A DNA stretch of 64,000 nt from Schlegelella_A sp038231215 (GTDB lineage Bacteria; Pseudomonadota; Gammaproteobacteria; Burkholderiales; Burkholderiaceae_C). Made by a program: the position numbers and the translations under genes. Shown in pieces: positions 54,929-62,734 of this stretch. The stretch lies in NCBI GenBank assembly GCA_038231215.1, contig JBBRLS010000014.1, positions 21,316 through 85,315 of the forward strand, in the 5' to 3' direction. The notes under the pieces were generated by a model. The model had not been told where the DNA came from. It did not search any database and saw only the letters and a list, made by a program, of their open reading frames with translations. How positions within the stretch are numbered: the stretch's first letter is position 1; every line of letters begins with the position of its first letter.

Positions 54929-55687
54929 ATGAAGCAGATCATCAGGAGCGTCCTGGCTCGCGCCGGCCTCGAGCTGACGCGCACCGCCGACCGCCGCACC
55001 GCCGCGCTCGCCGACCTCGCGCCCGCCGATCGCGCGCTGGTGGCGCGCGTCGAGCCGTTCACGATGACCAGCCTCGACCGGCGCGCCAGCCTGCTCGGTG
55101 CCATCGATCACGCCGTGCGCCATCGCATCCCCGGAGACATCGTCGAGTGCGGCGTCTGGCGCGGCGGCAGCATGATGCTCGCGGCGATGGCGCTCATGGC
55201 GCGAGGCGACACGTCGCGCGAGCTCTGGCTCTACGACACCTTCGAAGGCATGAGCGAGCCGACCGCCAAAGACTTGAGCGCGAGTGGCGAGACCGCCGCC
55301 GCACAGCTCGCGCGCACGCCGCGCGGCGAGGGCGTGTGGTGCGAGGCGGGGCTGGAAGACGTGCAGGCCAACCTCGCCTCGACCGGCTATCCGCGCGAGC
55401 GCATCCACTTCGTGCAGGGCAAGGTCGAGGACACGATCCCTGCTTCGCTGCCGGCGCGCATCGCGCTGCTGCGTCTCGACACCGACTGGTACGAGTCGAC
55501 GCGCCACGAGCTGAAGCACCTCTATCCGCTGCTCTCGCGCCACGGCGTACTCGTCATCGACGACTACGGCCACTGGCAGGGCGCGCGGCAGGCGGTCGAC
55601 GAGTACTTCGCGGCGCAGGCCGAGCCGGTCTACCTGCATCGCGTCGACTACACGGCGCGGCTCGTCGTCAAGCAAGGCGGCGCATGA
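54929..55687 (+). CDS. TylF/MycF family O-methyltransferase
   Basis: 252 residues of a class I SAM methyltransferase family first known from macrolide sugar methylation (TylF, MycF) and also seen in polysaccharide clusters. Seen are the SAM region DIVECGVWRGGSMM (about 70-83), LYDTFEGMSEPT, RLDTDWYESTRHEL with metal-binding acids, and IDDYGHWQGARQAVD. A methylated sugar in the glycan is the likely product. The stop overlaps the flippase ATG. Confidence 0.87.
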   Translation: MKQIIRSVLARAGLELTRTADRRTAALADLAPADRALVARVEPFTMTSLDRRASLLGAIDHAVRHRIPGDIVECGVWRGGSMMLAAMALMARGDTSRELWLYDTFEGMSEPTAKDLSASGETAAAQLARTPRGEGVWCEAGLEDVQANLASTGYPRERIHFVQGKVEDTIPASLPARIALLRLDTDWYESTRHELKHLYPLLSRHGVLVIDDYGHWQGARQAVDEYFAAQAEPVYLHRVDYTARLVVKQGGA

Positions 55688-56946
55688 CGCCAACGTCCCC
55701 GCGCCTCCTCACTGCCCTGCCGCAGGTGTACGCCGCCGCGGCGGTGCGCCTCGCCTTGCCCTTGCTCGTGCTGCCGCTGGTCGCGTCGCGCATCGGCGCC
55801 GAAGAGTTCGGCCGGCTCGGCTTCATCCTCGTCTGGGCTGGCTTGCTGGCGACGCTCGTCGAGGGTGGCTTTCTCGCCGCGGCGACGCGGCTCGCCGTTG
55901 GCGCCGATCCGTCGCGCCGCTGGCAACTCGCCCAGCAGGTCTTCACGGCGCGGCTCGCACTGTCGCTGCCGGCGGTATTGCTCGCCTTCGTCGCCGTTCA
56001 CTGGGCTTCGCGCGAGGCGCCGCACCCGGTCGTCGACTCGCTCGCGATCGCCGCGCTTGCCTGCGTGCTCGGCTGGCCGGCGACCTGGTACCTGCAGGCA
56101 ACGCAGCAGCTCAACCGCTGGTCGCGCGTCGAGGTGCTGGTCTACGTGCTGCTCATCACGGCGTGCTGGGCTTTCGCGAAAAGCGTGCTCGCTTTCGTGC
56201 TCTTCCAGTTCGTCGCTTCGGCGTCGTTGGCCGTGCTCGGCTGGCGCTGGCTGCTCGCCGACCTGGCGGTCGAAGGCGAGGGCCACTCCCTGCTCGAACG
56301 CTCGGCGTTGCTTCCCGGACTTCGTCTCGGCTGGAGGATGCTGCCCGTGTCGGTGGCCGGCGCCGCCTACTCGCTCGCCTTGCCGGCGGCGGCCTCGGCG
56401 CAGCTCAGCAAGCCCGAGCTCGGCGTCTACTTCATGGCCGATCGCATCGTCCGCGCGCTGCTCGCCGCCGCCGACCCGGTCTACTCGCTCGTCTATCCGC
56501 GCATCGTCGCCCTGTTCGGCGAGAGCTCGCGCGCCGCGCTCTGGTACGCAGCACGATGGGCCGCGCTCGGCAGCGTTGCCGGCGCGCTCGCTTTCGTCGC
56601 GGCGCAGCTTCTCTGGCCGTGGATCGAGCCCGCCATCGCGGCGCACGCCGGTGGCATCGACGTGCAGCGGGTCCATGCGGTCGCCTTCGTGCTGGCGTGG
56701 CTGTGGCCGCTGCTGCTCGGCTGGAAGTTCATCGGCTACTGGATGCTGGGCAGCGGCCGGCACGACAACGCCTATCGCGCCTGCGTCGTCGTCGGCGGCG
56801 TCGTCGGCGTCAGCGCGGCCGCGACCTTCGGCGGTGCGGCCGGCGCGACCGGCCTGGCCTGGACGGCGATCGGCGTCGAGCTGCTCGTCATCGTCGTGGC
56901 TGTCGCGCTGATGGGCGCGTCGCGTTTGCGCGCCGTCGCGCGCTGA
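55684..56946 (+). CDS. Wzx-like polysaccharide flippase
   Basis: 420 residues with about 12 transmembrane helices, of the MATE/PST-type oligosaccharide flippase superfamily. The N-terminus shows RLALPLLVLPLVASRIGAEEFGRLG, typical for Wzx (given as PLVASRIGAEEFGRLG). It would move undecaprenyl-linked repeat units across the inner membrane. A matching Wzy polymerase is not seen in the window. Coupled to the TylF-like gene by ATGA; the next gene starts 19 bases on. Confidence 0.85.
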   Translation: MTPTSPRLLTALPQVYAAAAVRLALPLLVLPLVASRIGAEEFGRLGFILVWAGLLATLVEGGFLAAATRLAVGADPSRRWQLAQQVFTARLALSLPAVLLAFVAVHWASREAPHPVVDSLAIAALACVLGWPATWYLQATQQLNRWSRVEVLVYVLLITACWAFAKSVLAFVLFQFVASASLAVLGWRWLLADLAVEGEGHSLLERSALLPGLRLGWRMLPVSVAGAAYSLALPAAASAQLSKPELGVYFMADRIVRALLAAADPVYSLVYPRIVALFGESSRAALWYAARWAALGSVAGALAFVAAQLLWPWIEPAIAAHAGGIDVQRVHAVAFVLAWLWPLLLGWKFIGYWMLGSGRHDNAYRACVVVGGVVGVSAAATFGGAAGATGLAWTAIGVELLVIVVAVALMGASRLRAVAR

Positions 56947-56965
56947 CCGGCAGCAGGCGACGGCG

Positions 56966-57877
56966 ATGGGCATCGACCTGCACAACCTCGGCCTGCTCGG
57001 CCACGCTCAGGATCGCGGCGTGGCCTTCGCGCGGACCATCGGCATCGGTCGGCAAGCGCTGTTCGTCGACGCGCCAGACCTCGAACGCCATCGCGCCCTG
57101 CGCGGCCTGCCGGCGCTGGTCGAGCCGGCATCGGCCCCGGGTCGGGCGCGCTACTTCGAGCCCCTGATGACGCAGTGGTTCGGCGCCGCGACCGTCGATT
57201 CGGTCGACGCTTCGGCCTACGAGCAGGCCTCGCTGCTGCACGACATGAACCTGCCCTGGTCGGCCGACCAGGCGGGCCTGGGCAGCTACGACGCGGTGCT
57301 CGATTTCGGCTGCCTGGAGCACGTGTTCGACTTTCCGGTCGCCTGGCGCAATTGCACGGCGCTCTGCCGCGTCGGCGGGCACATCCTGCATTCGCTGCCG
57401 GCCAACAACCTCGCGGGCCACGGCTTCTACCAGTTCTCGCCGGAGCTGTTCTTCAATCTCTACCGGGCGAAGAACGGCTTCGAGCTGGTCGGCCTGTGGT
57501 TTGCGCAGAAGGCCGACCCGAGGCATTGGTGGACGGTGGCGAACCCGTCCACCGTGCGGCGGCGCGTCACGCTGCGCAATTCGCACGAGGTGTACATGCT
57601 GGTCATCGCCAGGAAGGTGGCCGATCTCCCCCACATGCCGGCGCCGCAGCAGTCCGACTACGTGCAACAGGAATGGGTCGAACCCACGGCGGCCGACCCC
57701 GGCGCAGATGGCCGTGGCATCGCCGCGCGCTCGCTCGACTCGTTCGGCCTGCTCGACGCCGTCCGTGCCGCGCGCGAGCGGCTGCGCGCGATCGGGGCCA
57801 GCGGCTTCGCACTGCCGGCGCCCGACTACGAGCGCATCACGGTCGCCGACCTGCTGCGGCGCGGCACGTCGCGATGA
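56966..57877 (+). CDS. Methyltransferase-like protein of the glycan locus
   Basis: 303 residues. The central part reads like the second half of a class I methyltransferase: YDAVLDFGCLEHVFD at about 113-127, then GGHILHSLPANNLAGHGFYQFSPELF. A standard glycine-rich SAM motif I is not present upstream, so either SAM binding is unusual or activity is lost. It lies between the flippase and a GT4 gene and is coupled to the latter by ATGA. Function remains open. Confidence 0.7.
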   Translation: MGIDLHNLGLLGHAQDRGVAFARTIGIGRQALFVDAPDLERHRALRGLPALVEPASAPGRARYFEPLMTQWFGAATVDSVDASAYEQASLLHDMNLPWSADQAGLGSYDAVLDFGCLEHVFDFPVAWRNCTALCRVGGHILHSLPANNLAGHGFYQFSPELFFNLYRAKNGFELVGLWFAQKADPRHWWTVANPSTVRRRVTLRNSHEVYMLVIARKVADLPHMPAPQQSDYVQQEWVEPTAADPGADGRGIAARSLDSFGLLDAVRAARERLRAIGASGFALPAPDYERITVADLLRRGTSR

Positions 57878-59034
57878 GCACGACCGCCAGGACGACACCG
57901 GACCGGCCCATCCATGTCCTGCTGCTGTGCGAAAGCCTTGCCAACGCCGGCGGCGTCGAGCGCTTCGTCTGCGAGATCGGCAACGCGCTGGCGGCGCGCG
58001 GCATGCGCGTGACGCTCGGCAGCGTCGATACGCCGCGTGAGCGCGTCGTCTATCCGGTCGATGCCGCGGTTCGCGTCACCTCCACCGGCGCGCGCCTGTC
58101 GCAAGCGGGCGTGCGGACGCGCCTGGGCCGCGGCCTCGCCATCCTGCGGGCGCGCTGGCGCGTGGGCCGCGCCCTCGGCCGCGTGATCGATGCCGAGCAG
58201 GCCGACGTGATCGTCTTCAACGGCCTCGTCACCGCCTGCTCGGTGCTGGCCTGGAAGCGCAGCGCGCGGGCGCGCAGCATCTGCTGCGATCACAACCATT
58301 TCACGGCCCGCTCCCGGCTCTGGCAGCGGCTGCGCGCGGCGATCTATCCGCAGGTCGCGGCGGTCGTCAGCCTCACCGAAGCGGACCGGCCGAAGTTCGC
58401 GGCGCTCAACCCGCATACGCAGGTGATCGCCAACACCTCGTCGCTGCATGCCGATGCTCCCGCTTTGCCCGCTGATCCGCGCGTGCTCGCGGTGGGTCGC
58501 CTCCAGGCGCAGAAGGGTTTCGACCTGCTTCTCCGCGCCTGGCGTGAGGTCGTTCGCGAAGTGCCCGGAGCGCGCCTGTGCATCGTCGGCGAGGGACCAC
58601 TGGGCAGCGAGTTGGCGAATCTGGCGACCACGCTCGGCATCGCCTCGAGCGTCGAGTGGGTCGCCCCCACCGATCGAATCGAGGCGCTGTATCGCGAGGC
58701 CGCCGTGTTCGTGCTCTCGTCACGCTACGAGGGCATGCCGCTCGCGCTGCTCGAAGCGCAGGCGCTCGGCGTTCCGGCGGTTTCCTTCGACTGCCCGACC
58801 GGGCCGCGCGAGATCGTCAGCGAGGAGACGGGCATCGTCGTGCCGGCGGAAGACATCCCCGCGCTCGCCGCCGCCATCGTCCGTCTGCTGCGCGACCCGG
58901 CGTTGCGCGCAGGCATGGCGAGCGCGGCGATCGCGCGCCGTCGCGCGGTGTTCGGTCGCGAGCGCCAGGTCGATGCCTGGGCCGACGTGATCCGCGAGGT
59001 CGCTTCATCGCCGCGCGCAGCGACTGCCCCATGA
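57874..59034 (+). CDS. Glycosyltransferase, GT4 family
   Basis: 386 residues, GT-B fold. The N-terminal domain has SLANAGGVERFVCEIGNAL, and the donor site has AVGRLQAQKGFDLLLRAW and the E-x7-E-like SRYEGMPLALLEAQALGVP. A retaining GT4 enzyme of polysaccharide synthesis. The ATG overlaps the previous stop and the stop overlaps the GT2 gene start, so these genes form a tight translational chain. Confidence 0.92.
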   Translation: MSTTARTTPDRPIHVLLLCESLANAGGVERFVCEIGNALAARGMRVTLGSVDTPRERVVYPVDAAVRVTSTGARLSQAGVRTRLGRGLAILRARWRVGRALGRVIDAEQADVIVFNGLVTACSVLAWKRSARARSICCDHNHFTARSRLWQRLRAAIYPQVAAVVSLTEADRPKFAALNPHTQVIANTSSLHADAPALPADPRVLAVGRLQAQKGFDLLLRAWREVVREVPGARLCIVGEGPLGSELANLATTLGIASSVEWVAPTDRIEALYREAAVFVLSSRYEGMPLALLEAQALGVPAVSFDCPTGPREIVSEETGIVVPAEDIPALAAAIVRLLRDPALRAGMASAAIARRRAVFGRERQVDAWADVIREVASSPRAATAP

Positions 59035-60068
59035 CGACCTCGCGCCGCGTCAGCATCATCGTGCCGTGCCGCAACGAGCGCGGCCGCATCGCCGCGTTCG
59101 CCGCGAGCGCGCTGGCGCAAAAACTATCCGCGGGCTGGACGCTCGAGATCGTCGTCGCCGACGGCATGAGCGACGACGGCACGCGCGAGGCGCTGGCCGA
59201 GATGGCGGCGCAGGATCCGCGCGTCTCGTTCGTCGACAACCAGGAGCTGATCGTCTCGACGGGGCTGAACAGTGCGCTCGCCGTCGCCACGGGCGAGGCC
59301 ATCGTGCGCATGGACGTGCACACCGAGTACGCGCACGACTACGTCGCTCAATGCCTGATCGCCCTGGCAGCGACCGGCGCCGACAACGTCGGCGGCCCCT
59401 GGCACGCCGTCGCCGACCCCGAAGGCGGCCCGACGCAGGCGGCAGCGGCGGCGGCGTTCCAGTCGCGTTGGGTGGCGGGCGGCGCGATCTCGCGCCGTCT
59501 CGACTACGACGGGCCGGCCGACACCGTCTACCTCGGCGCCTGGCCGCGCGCGAGCTTCGATCGCTTCGGACCGTTCGACGAGACGCTGGTGCGCAACCAG
59601 GACGACGAGCACAACCTGCGCATCGTGCGCGGCGGCGGCCGCATCTGGCAATCGTCGCGCATCCGGAGTCGATACCGACCGCGCGGCACGCTCGGCCAGG
59701 TATTTCGCCAGTACCTGCAATACGGCTACTGGAAGCCATTCGTGATGAAGAAACACGGTCAGCCGGCGCGTGCCCGTCATCTCGTTCCGGCCGCCTTTGT
59801 CGTCGCCCTCGGTGTCTGCACGATCAACGCGATCGTCGGCATCGGCGCGTGGCCGCTGGCCGTGCTGGTGGCGAGCTATGCGCTCGTCGTTGCGGCCATG
59901 AGCGCGGCCGTGCTGCTTGCCGCACCGCAAAGCGCGGCCGTCGCGTGGCGCGTGCCGGCGGTGATCGCGGCGTATCACGTCGCCTACGGCGTCGGCACGC
60001 TCATCGGCGCCTTCGATGCGCTGTCGGGTCGGCCGCCTCGCGAGCGCTTCTCGACCTTGACGCGATGA
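59031..60068 (+). CDS. Glycosyltransferase, GT2 family (ExoA-like)
   Basis: 345 residues. A GT-A catalytic domain with VSIIVPCRNERGRI at the N-terminus, ADGMSDDGT and the metal-site region VRMDVHTEYAHD (about 90-101), then NQDDEHNLRIVRGGG. Two to three transmembrane helices lie at the C-terminus (about 250-325). The layout resembles ExoA of succinoglycan synthesis, which adds a glucose to the lipid-linked repeat. Overlaps both neighbours by four bases. Confidence 0.88.
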   Translation: MTTSRRVSIIVPCRNERGRIAAFAASALAQKLSAGWTLEIVVADGMSDDGTREALAEMAAQDPRVSFVDNQELIVSTGLNSALAVATGEAIVRMDVHTEYAHDYVAQCLIALAATGADNVGGPWHAVADPEGGPTQAAAAAAFQSRWVAGGAISRRLDYDGPADTVYLGAWPRASFDRFGPFDETLVRNQDDEHNLRIVRGGGRIWQSSRIRSRYRPRGTLGQVFRQYLQYGYWKPFVMKKHGQPARARHLVPAAFVVALGVCTINAIVGIGAWPLAVLVASYALVVAAMSAAVLLAAPQSAAVAWRVPAVIAAYHVAYGVGTLIGAFDALSGRPPRERFSTLTR

Positions 60069-60790
60069 GCGAGACGCCTGGGCCGGCCCAGCATTCGACG
60101 GGCGCCGAAACCGATGCCGTCCGCCTGCGATATGCGAGGCGCACGATGCACGACGAGCGCTACCGCCTGACCCGGCCGGCCGCGCTGATGGCGATGCAAG
60201 AGCGGCAGCGGGCGATGCTGCGCCTGTTCGGGCGGCGCGGCTTCACCGACCTGGCGTCGCTGCGCCTGCTCGAGGTGGGCAGCGGCGGCGGCGGCAACCT
60301 GCTCGAGCTGCTCGTCCTCGGCTTCGTCCCCGAGCATCTGGCCGGCATCGAACTGCTGCCCGAGCGCCACGACGCCGCGCGGGCACGCCTGCCGGCCGCT
60401 CTGGATCTGACCTGCGGCGACGCGAGCACGGCAAACGTCACCGACGCCAGCGTCGACATCGTCTTCGCCTCGACGGTCTTCTCGTCGCTGCTCGACGACG
60501 CCTTCCAGCAGCGCCTGGCCAGCGCGATGTGGCGCTGGGTCAAGCCCGGCGGCGGCGTGCTCTGGTACGACTTCACCGTCGACAATCCGCGCAACGCAGA
60601 CGTGCGCGGCGTGCCGCTGGCGCGCGTTCGCGCGCTCTTTCCCGATGCGCGAGTCGAGCATCGGCGCGTCACCCTGGCGCCACCGATCGCGCGCGCCGTG
60701 TGCCGTGTTCATCCTGCGCTCTATGCCGCTGTCAATGCCCTGCTGCCGCTGCGGACCCACGTGCTGTGCTGGCTCGGCAAGCCGGTCTGA
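60065..60790 (+). CDS. Class I SAM-dependent methyltransferase
   Basis: 241 residues with an intact SAM motif I LLEVGSGGGGNLLEL (about 68-82), AGIELLPER at strand beta-2 and VDIVFASTVFSSL as motif II/post-I. The substrate is unknown; position suggests methylation of a sugar or the chain end in the polysaccharide. Last gene of the uninterrupted glycan operon; a 62-base gap follows before the toxin-antitoxin start. Confidence 0.87.
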   Translation: MSETPGPAQHSTGAETDAVRLRYARRTMHDERYRLTRPAALMAMQERQRAMLRLFGRRGFTDLASLRLLEVGSGGGGNLLELLVLGFVPEHLAGIELLPERHDAARARLPAALDLTCGDASTANVTDASVDIVFASTVFSSLLDDAFQQRLASAMWRWVKPGGGVLWYDFTVDNPRNADVRGVPLARVRALFPDARVEHRRVTLAPPIARAVCRVHPALYAAVNALLPLRTHVLCWLGKPV

Positions 60791-60806
60791 GGCGGCGATC
60801 CTCCGT

Positions 60807-60829
60807 TAGAATCACGGCATCGATGCATC
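60807..60829. promoter_or_regulatory. vapBC promoter and operator candidate
   Basis: TAGAAT (60807-60812) is followed by two overlapping perfect palindromes, GCATCGATGC (60817-60826) and GATGCATC (60822-60829), right where transcription would start. This fits autoregulation by the VapBC complex. It would also give the downstream glycan gene an additional promoter. Confidence 0.45.
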
Positions 60830-60852
60830 AACGCATCAACCGGAGACTGGCC

Positions 60853-61104
60853 TTGCGCACCACGCTCGATATCGACGACGACCTGATGGCGGCGGCCAAG
60901 GAGCTGGCGCGAAGCGAGCGCAGCAGTGCCGGCAAAGTGGTGTCGCGCCTGTTGCGTCAGTCGCTGACGAGCGGGCGTGCCGCGGTCGCCAAATCGGTCG
61001 GTCGTCCTCGCGCGGTGGCAGGCTTCAAGCCATTCCCGGCGCGTCCAGGCGTGGTCGTGACCGACGAAGAGGTGAATGCGCTGCGCGAGGTCGAAGGGAT
61101 CTGA
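60853..61104 (+). CDS. vapB: VapB-type antitoxin
   Basis: 83 residues. An N-terminal ribbon-helix-helix-like segment LRTTLDIDDDLMAAAKELARSE is given here as TTLDIDDDLMAAAKEL, followed by SAGKVVSRLLRQSLT and a flexible toxin-binding tail. The TTG at 60853 is preferred: GGAG stands seven bases upstream and it gives the standard antitoxin N-terminus. The in-frame ATG at 60823 adds ten residues but has no ribosome-binding site. Its stop overlaps the toxin ATG by one base (TGATG). Confidence 0.8.
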   Translation: MRTTLDIDDDLMAAAKELARSERSSAGKVVSRLLRQSLTSGRAAVAKSVGRPRAVAGFKPFPARPGVVVTDEEVNALREVEGI

Positions 61105-61553
61105 TGCGAGCGCTCCTGGACGTTAACGTCCTCGTCGCCCTTCTCGATGGCACGCATCTGCACCACCGCATGGCGACGCAGTGGCTCGCCGCCAATGTCA
61201 AGCATGGATGGGCGTCGTGCCCGCTCACGCAGAACGGCTGCGTGCGGATCCTCTCGCTGTCGGCCTACCGCAATGCGCAGACCCCCGCCGCCGTCGCCGA
61301 CCGCCTCGCCCATGCGACCGCGGACAAGAGCCATGCCTTCTGGCCCGATTCGGTCAGCGTCTTGGAAGTGGGCCGCCTGCGCTGGGACCACGTGCTGACC
61401 TCGCGCCAGATCACCGACGTCTACCTGCTCGCGCTGGCCGTCGCCAAGGGCGGCCGGCTGGTGACGCTCGACCGCGGCATCACGCTCAGGGCGGTGTCCG
61501 GTGCCAGCCCCAAACACATCGTCACGCTCGGCCGTGAATCGGCACTACCATGA
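61104..61553 (+). CDS. vapC: VapC-type PIN-domain toxin
   Basis: 149 residues, a PIN-domain ribonuclease expected to cleave tRNA or rRNA when freed from VapB. Acidic positions are Asp6 (LLDVNVL), Asp105 (ITDVYLL) and Asp123 (TLDRG). Where many PIN toxins have Glu, this one has Gln43 in LTQNG; the TQNG form may be normal in this subfamily but I cannot check. The stop overlaps the ATG of the aminotransferase gene (ATGA), an unusual coupling of a toxin to a biosynthetic gene. Confidence 0.87.
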   Translation: MRALLDVNVLVALLDGTHLHHRMATQWLAANVKHGWASCPLTQNGCVRILSLSAYRNAQTPAAVADRLAHATADKSHAFWPDSVSVLEVGRLRWDHVLTSRQITDVYLLALAVAKGGRLVTLDRGITLRAVSGASPKHIVTLGRESALP

Positions 61554-62710
61554 GCCTCCCCTTCCTCCCCTTCGCCCGCCCCGAGATCGGCGAGGCCGAG
61601 ATCGCCGAGGTCGTCGACACGCTCCGTTCCGGGTGGCTCACGACCGGGCCGAAGGCCAAGCGCTTCGAGGGCGACTTCAGCGCCTATCTCGGTGACGCGA
61701 GCCTGCATTCGCTCGCCGTCAATTCGGCCACTGCCGGGCTGCACCTTGCGCTCGAGGCGCTCGGCATCGGCCCGGGCGACGAAGTCATCACGACCACGCA
61801 TACCTTCACCGCGACCGCCGAGGTCGTGCGCTACCTCGGCGCCGACGTGAAGCTCGTCGACATCGATCCGGCCACGCTCTGCATCGATCCCGCCGCCGTC
61901 GAGCGGGCGATCGGGCCGAAGACCAAGGCGATCGTGCCCGTGCACTACGGCGGCCTCTCAGCCGACATGGCTGCGATCCTCGACATTGCGCGGCGCCACC
62001 GCCTCGGCGTCGTCGAGGACGCGGCGCACGCGTTGCCCGCGACCTGCGGCGGCGCGCTGATCGGCACGCTCGGCTCCGACGCCACCGTCTTCAGCTTCTA
62101 CGCCAACAAGACCATCACGACCGGCGAGGGCGGCATGGTCGTGACGCGCGACGACGCGCTGGCAAAGCGCATGAAAACGATGCGCCTGCACGGCATGAGC
62201 CGCGACGCCTTCGACCGTTTCACGGCGACCGTGCCGAGCTGGTACTACGAAATCGTCGCGCCCGGCTTCAAGTACAACCTGCCCGACATCGCGGCGGCGG
62301 TCGGCATCCACCAGCTCAAGCGCGCCGATGCGTTCCGGCAGCGGCGCGCCGAGATCGCGCAGCGCTACGACGAAGGCCTGGCAGGACTGCCGCTGCTGAC
62401 GCCGCCGCACGCCGCGCCCGGCGACCAGCACGCCTGGCATCTCTACCCGATCCGCCTCGACGTCGCGGCGCCGATCGGCCGCGACGCGCTCGTCGACCGG
62501 CTCTATGCCGCCGGCATCGGCTGCAGCGTCCACTACATCCCGCTGCACCTGCAGCCCTACTGGCGCGACCGCTACGGTCTCGAGGCGCGCTCGTTTCCGC
62601 ACTCGCAGCGAGCCTACGAGCGAATGCTGAGCTTGCCGATCTATACCCTCATGAGCGACGCCGACGTGAATCGTGTCATCGCTGCCTTGACGATTAACCT
62701 TGCAAATTGA
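61550..62710 (+). CDS. DegT/DnrJ/EryC1/StrS family sugar aminotransferase
   Basis: 386 residues, PLP-dependent. The catalytic Lys187 is in FYANKTITTGEGG, and ED of VVEDAAHALP is the PLP-ring contact. These enzymes aminate nucleotide-linked 3- or 4-keto sugars to make amino sugars such as UDP-4-amino-4-deoxy sugars. The partner dehydratase is not in the window. The start overlaps the vapC stop by four bases, so its expression is tied to the toxin-antitoxin unit. Confidence 0.93.
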   Translation: MSLPFLPFARPEIGEAEIAEVVDTLRSGWLTTGPKAKRFEGDFSAYLGDASLHSLAVNSATAGLHLALEALGIGPGDEVITTTHTFTATAEVVRYLGADVKLVDIDPATLCIDPAAVERAIGPKTKAIVPVHYGGLSADMAAILDIARRHRLGVVEDAAHALPATCGGALIGTLGSDATVFSFYANKTITTGEGGMVVTRDDALAKRMKTMRLHGMSRDAFDRFTATVPSWYYEIVAPGFKYNLPDIAAAVGIHQLKRADAFRQRRAEIAQRYDEGLAGLPLLTPPHAAPGDQHAWHLYPIRLDVAAPIGRDALVDRLYAAGIGCSVHYIPLHLQPYWRDRYGLEARSFPHSQRAYERMLSLPIYTLMSDADVNRVIAALTINLAN

Positions 62711-62734
62711 TCGATCGATAGCCAAAATGCAAGG

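Noticed and set aside
62711..62722. GATCGATCGAT as a site-specific recombination or attachment site
   Set aside because: It is a short simple palindromic repeat with no integrase, no second copy at the other edge of the ATPase gene and no target duplication seen.
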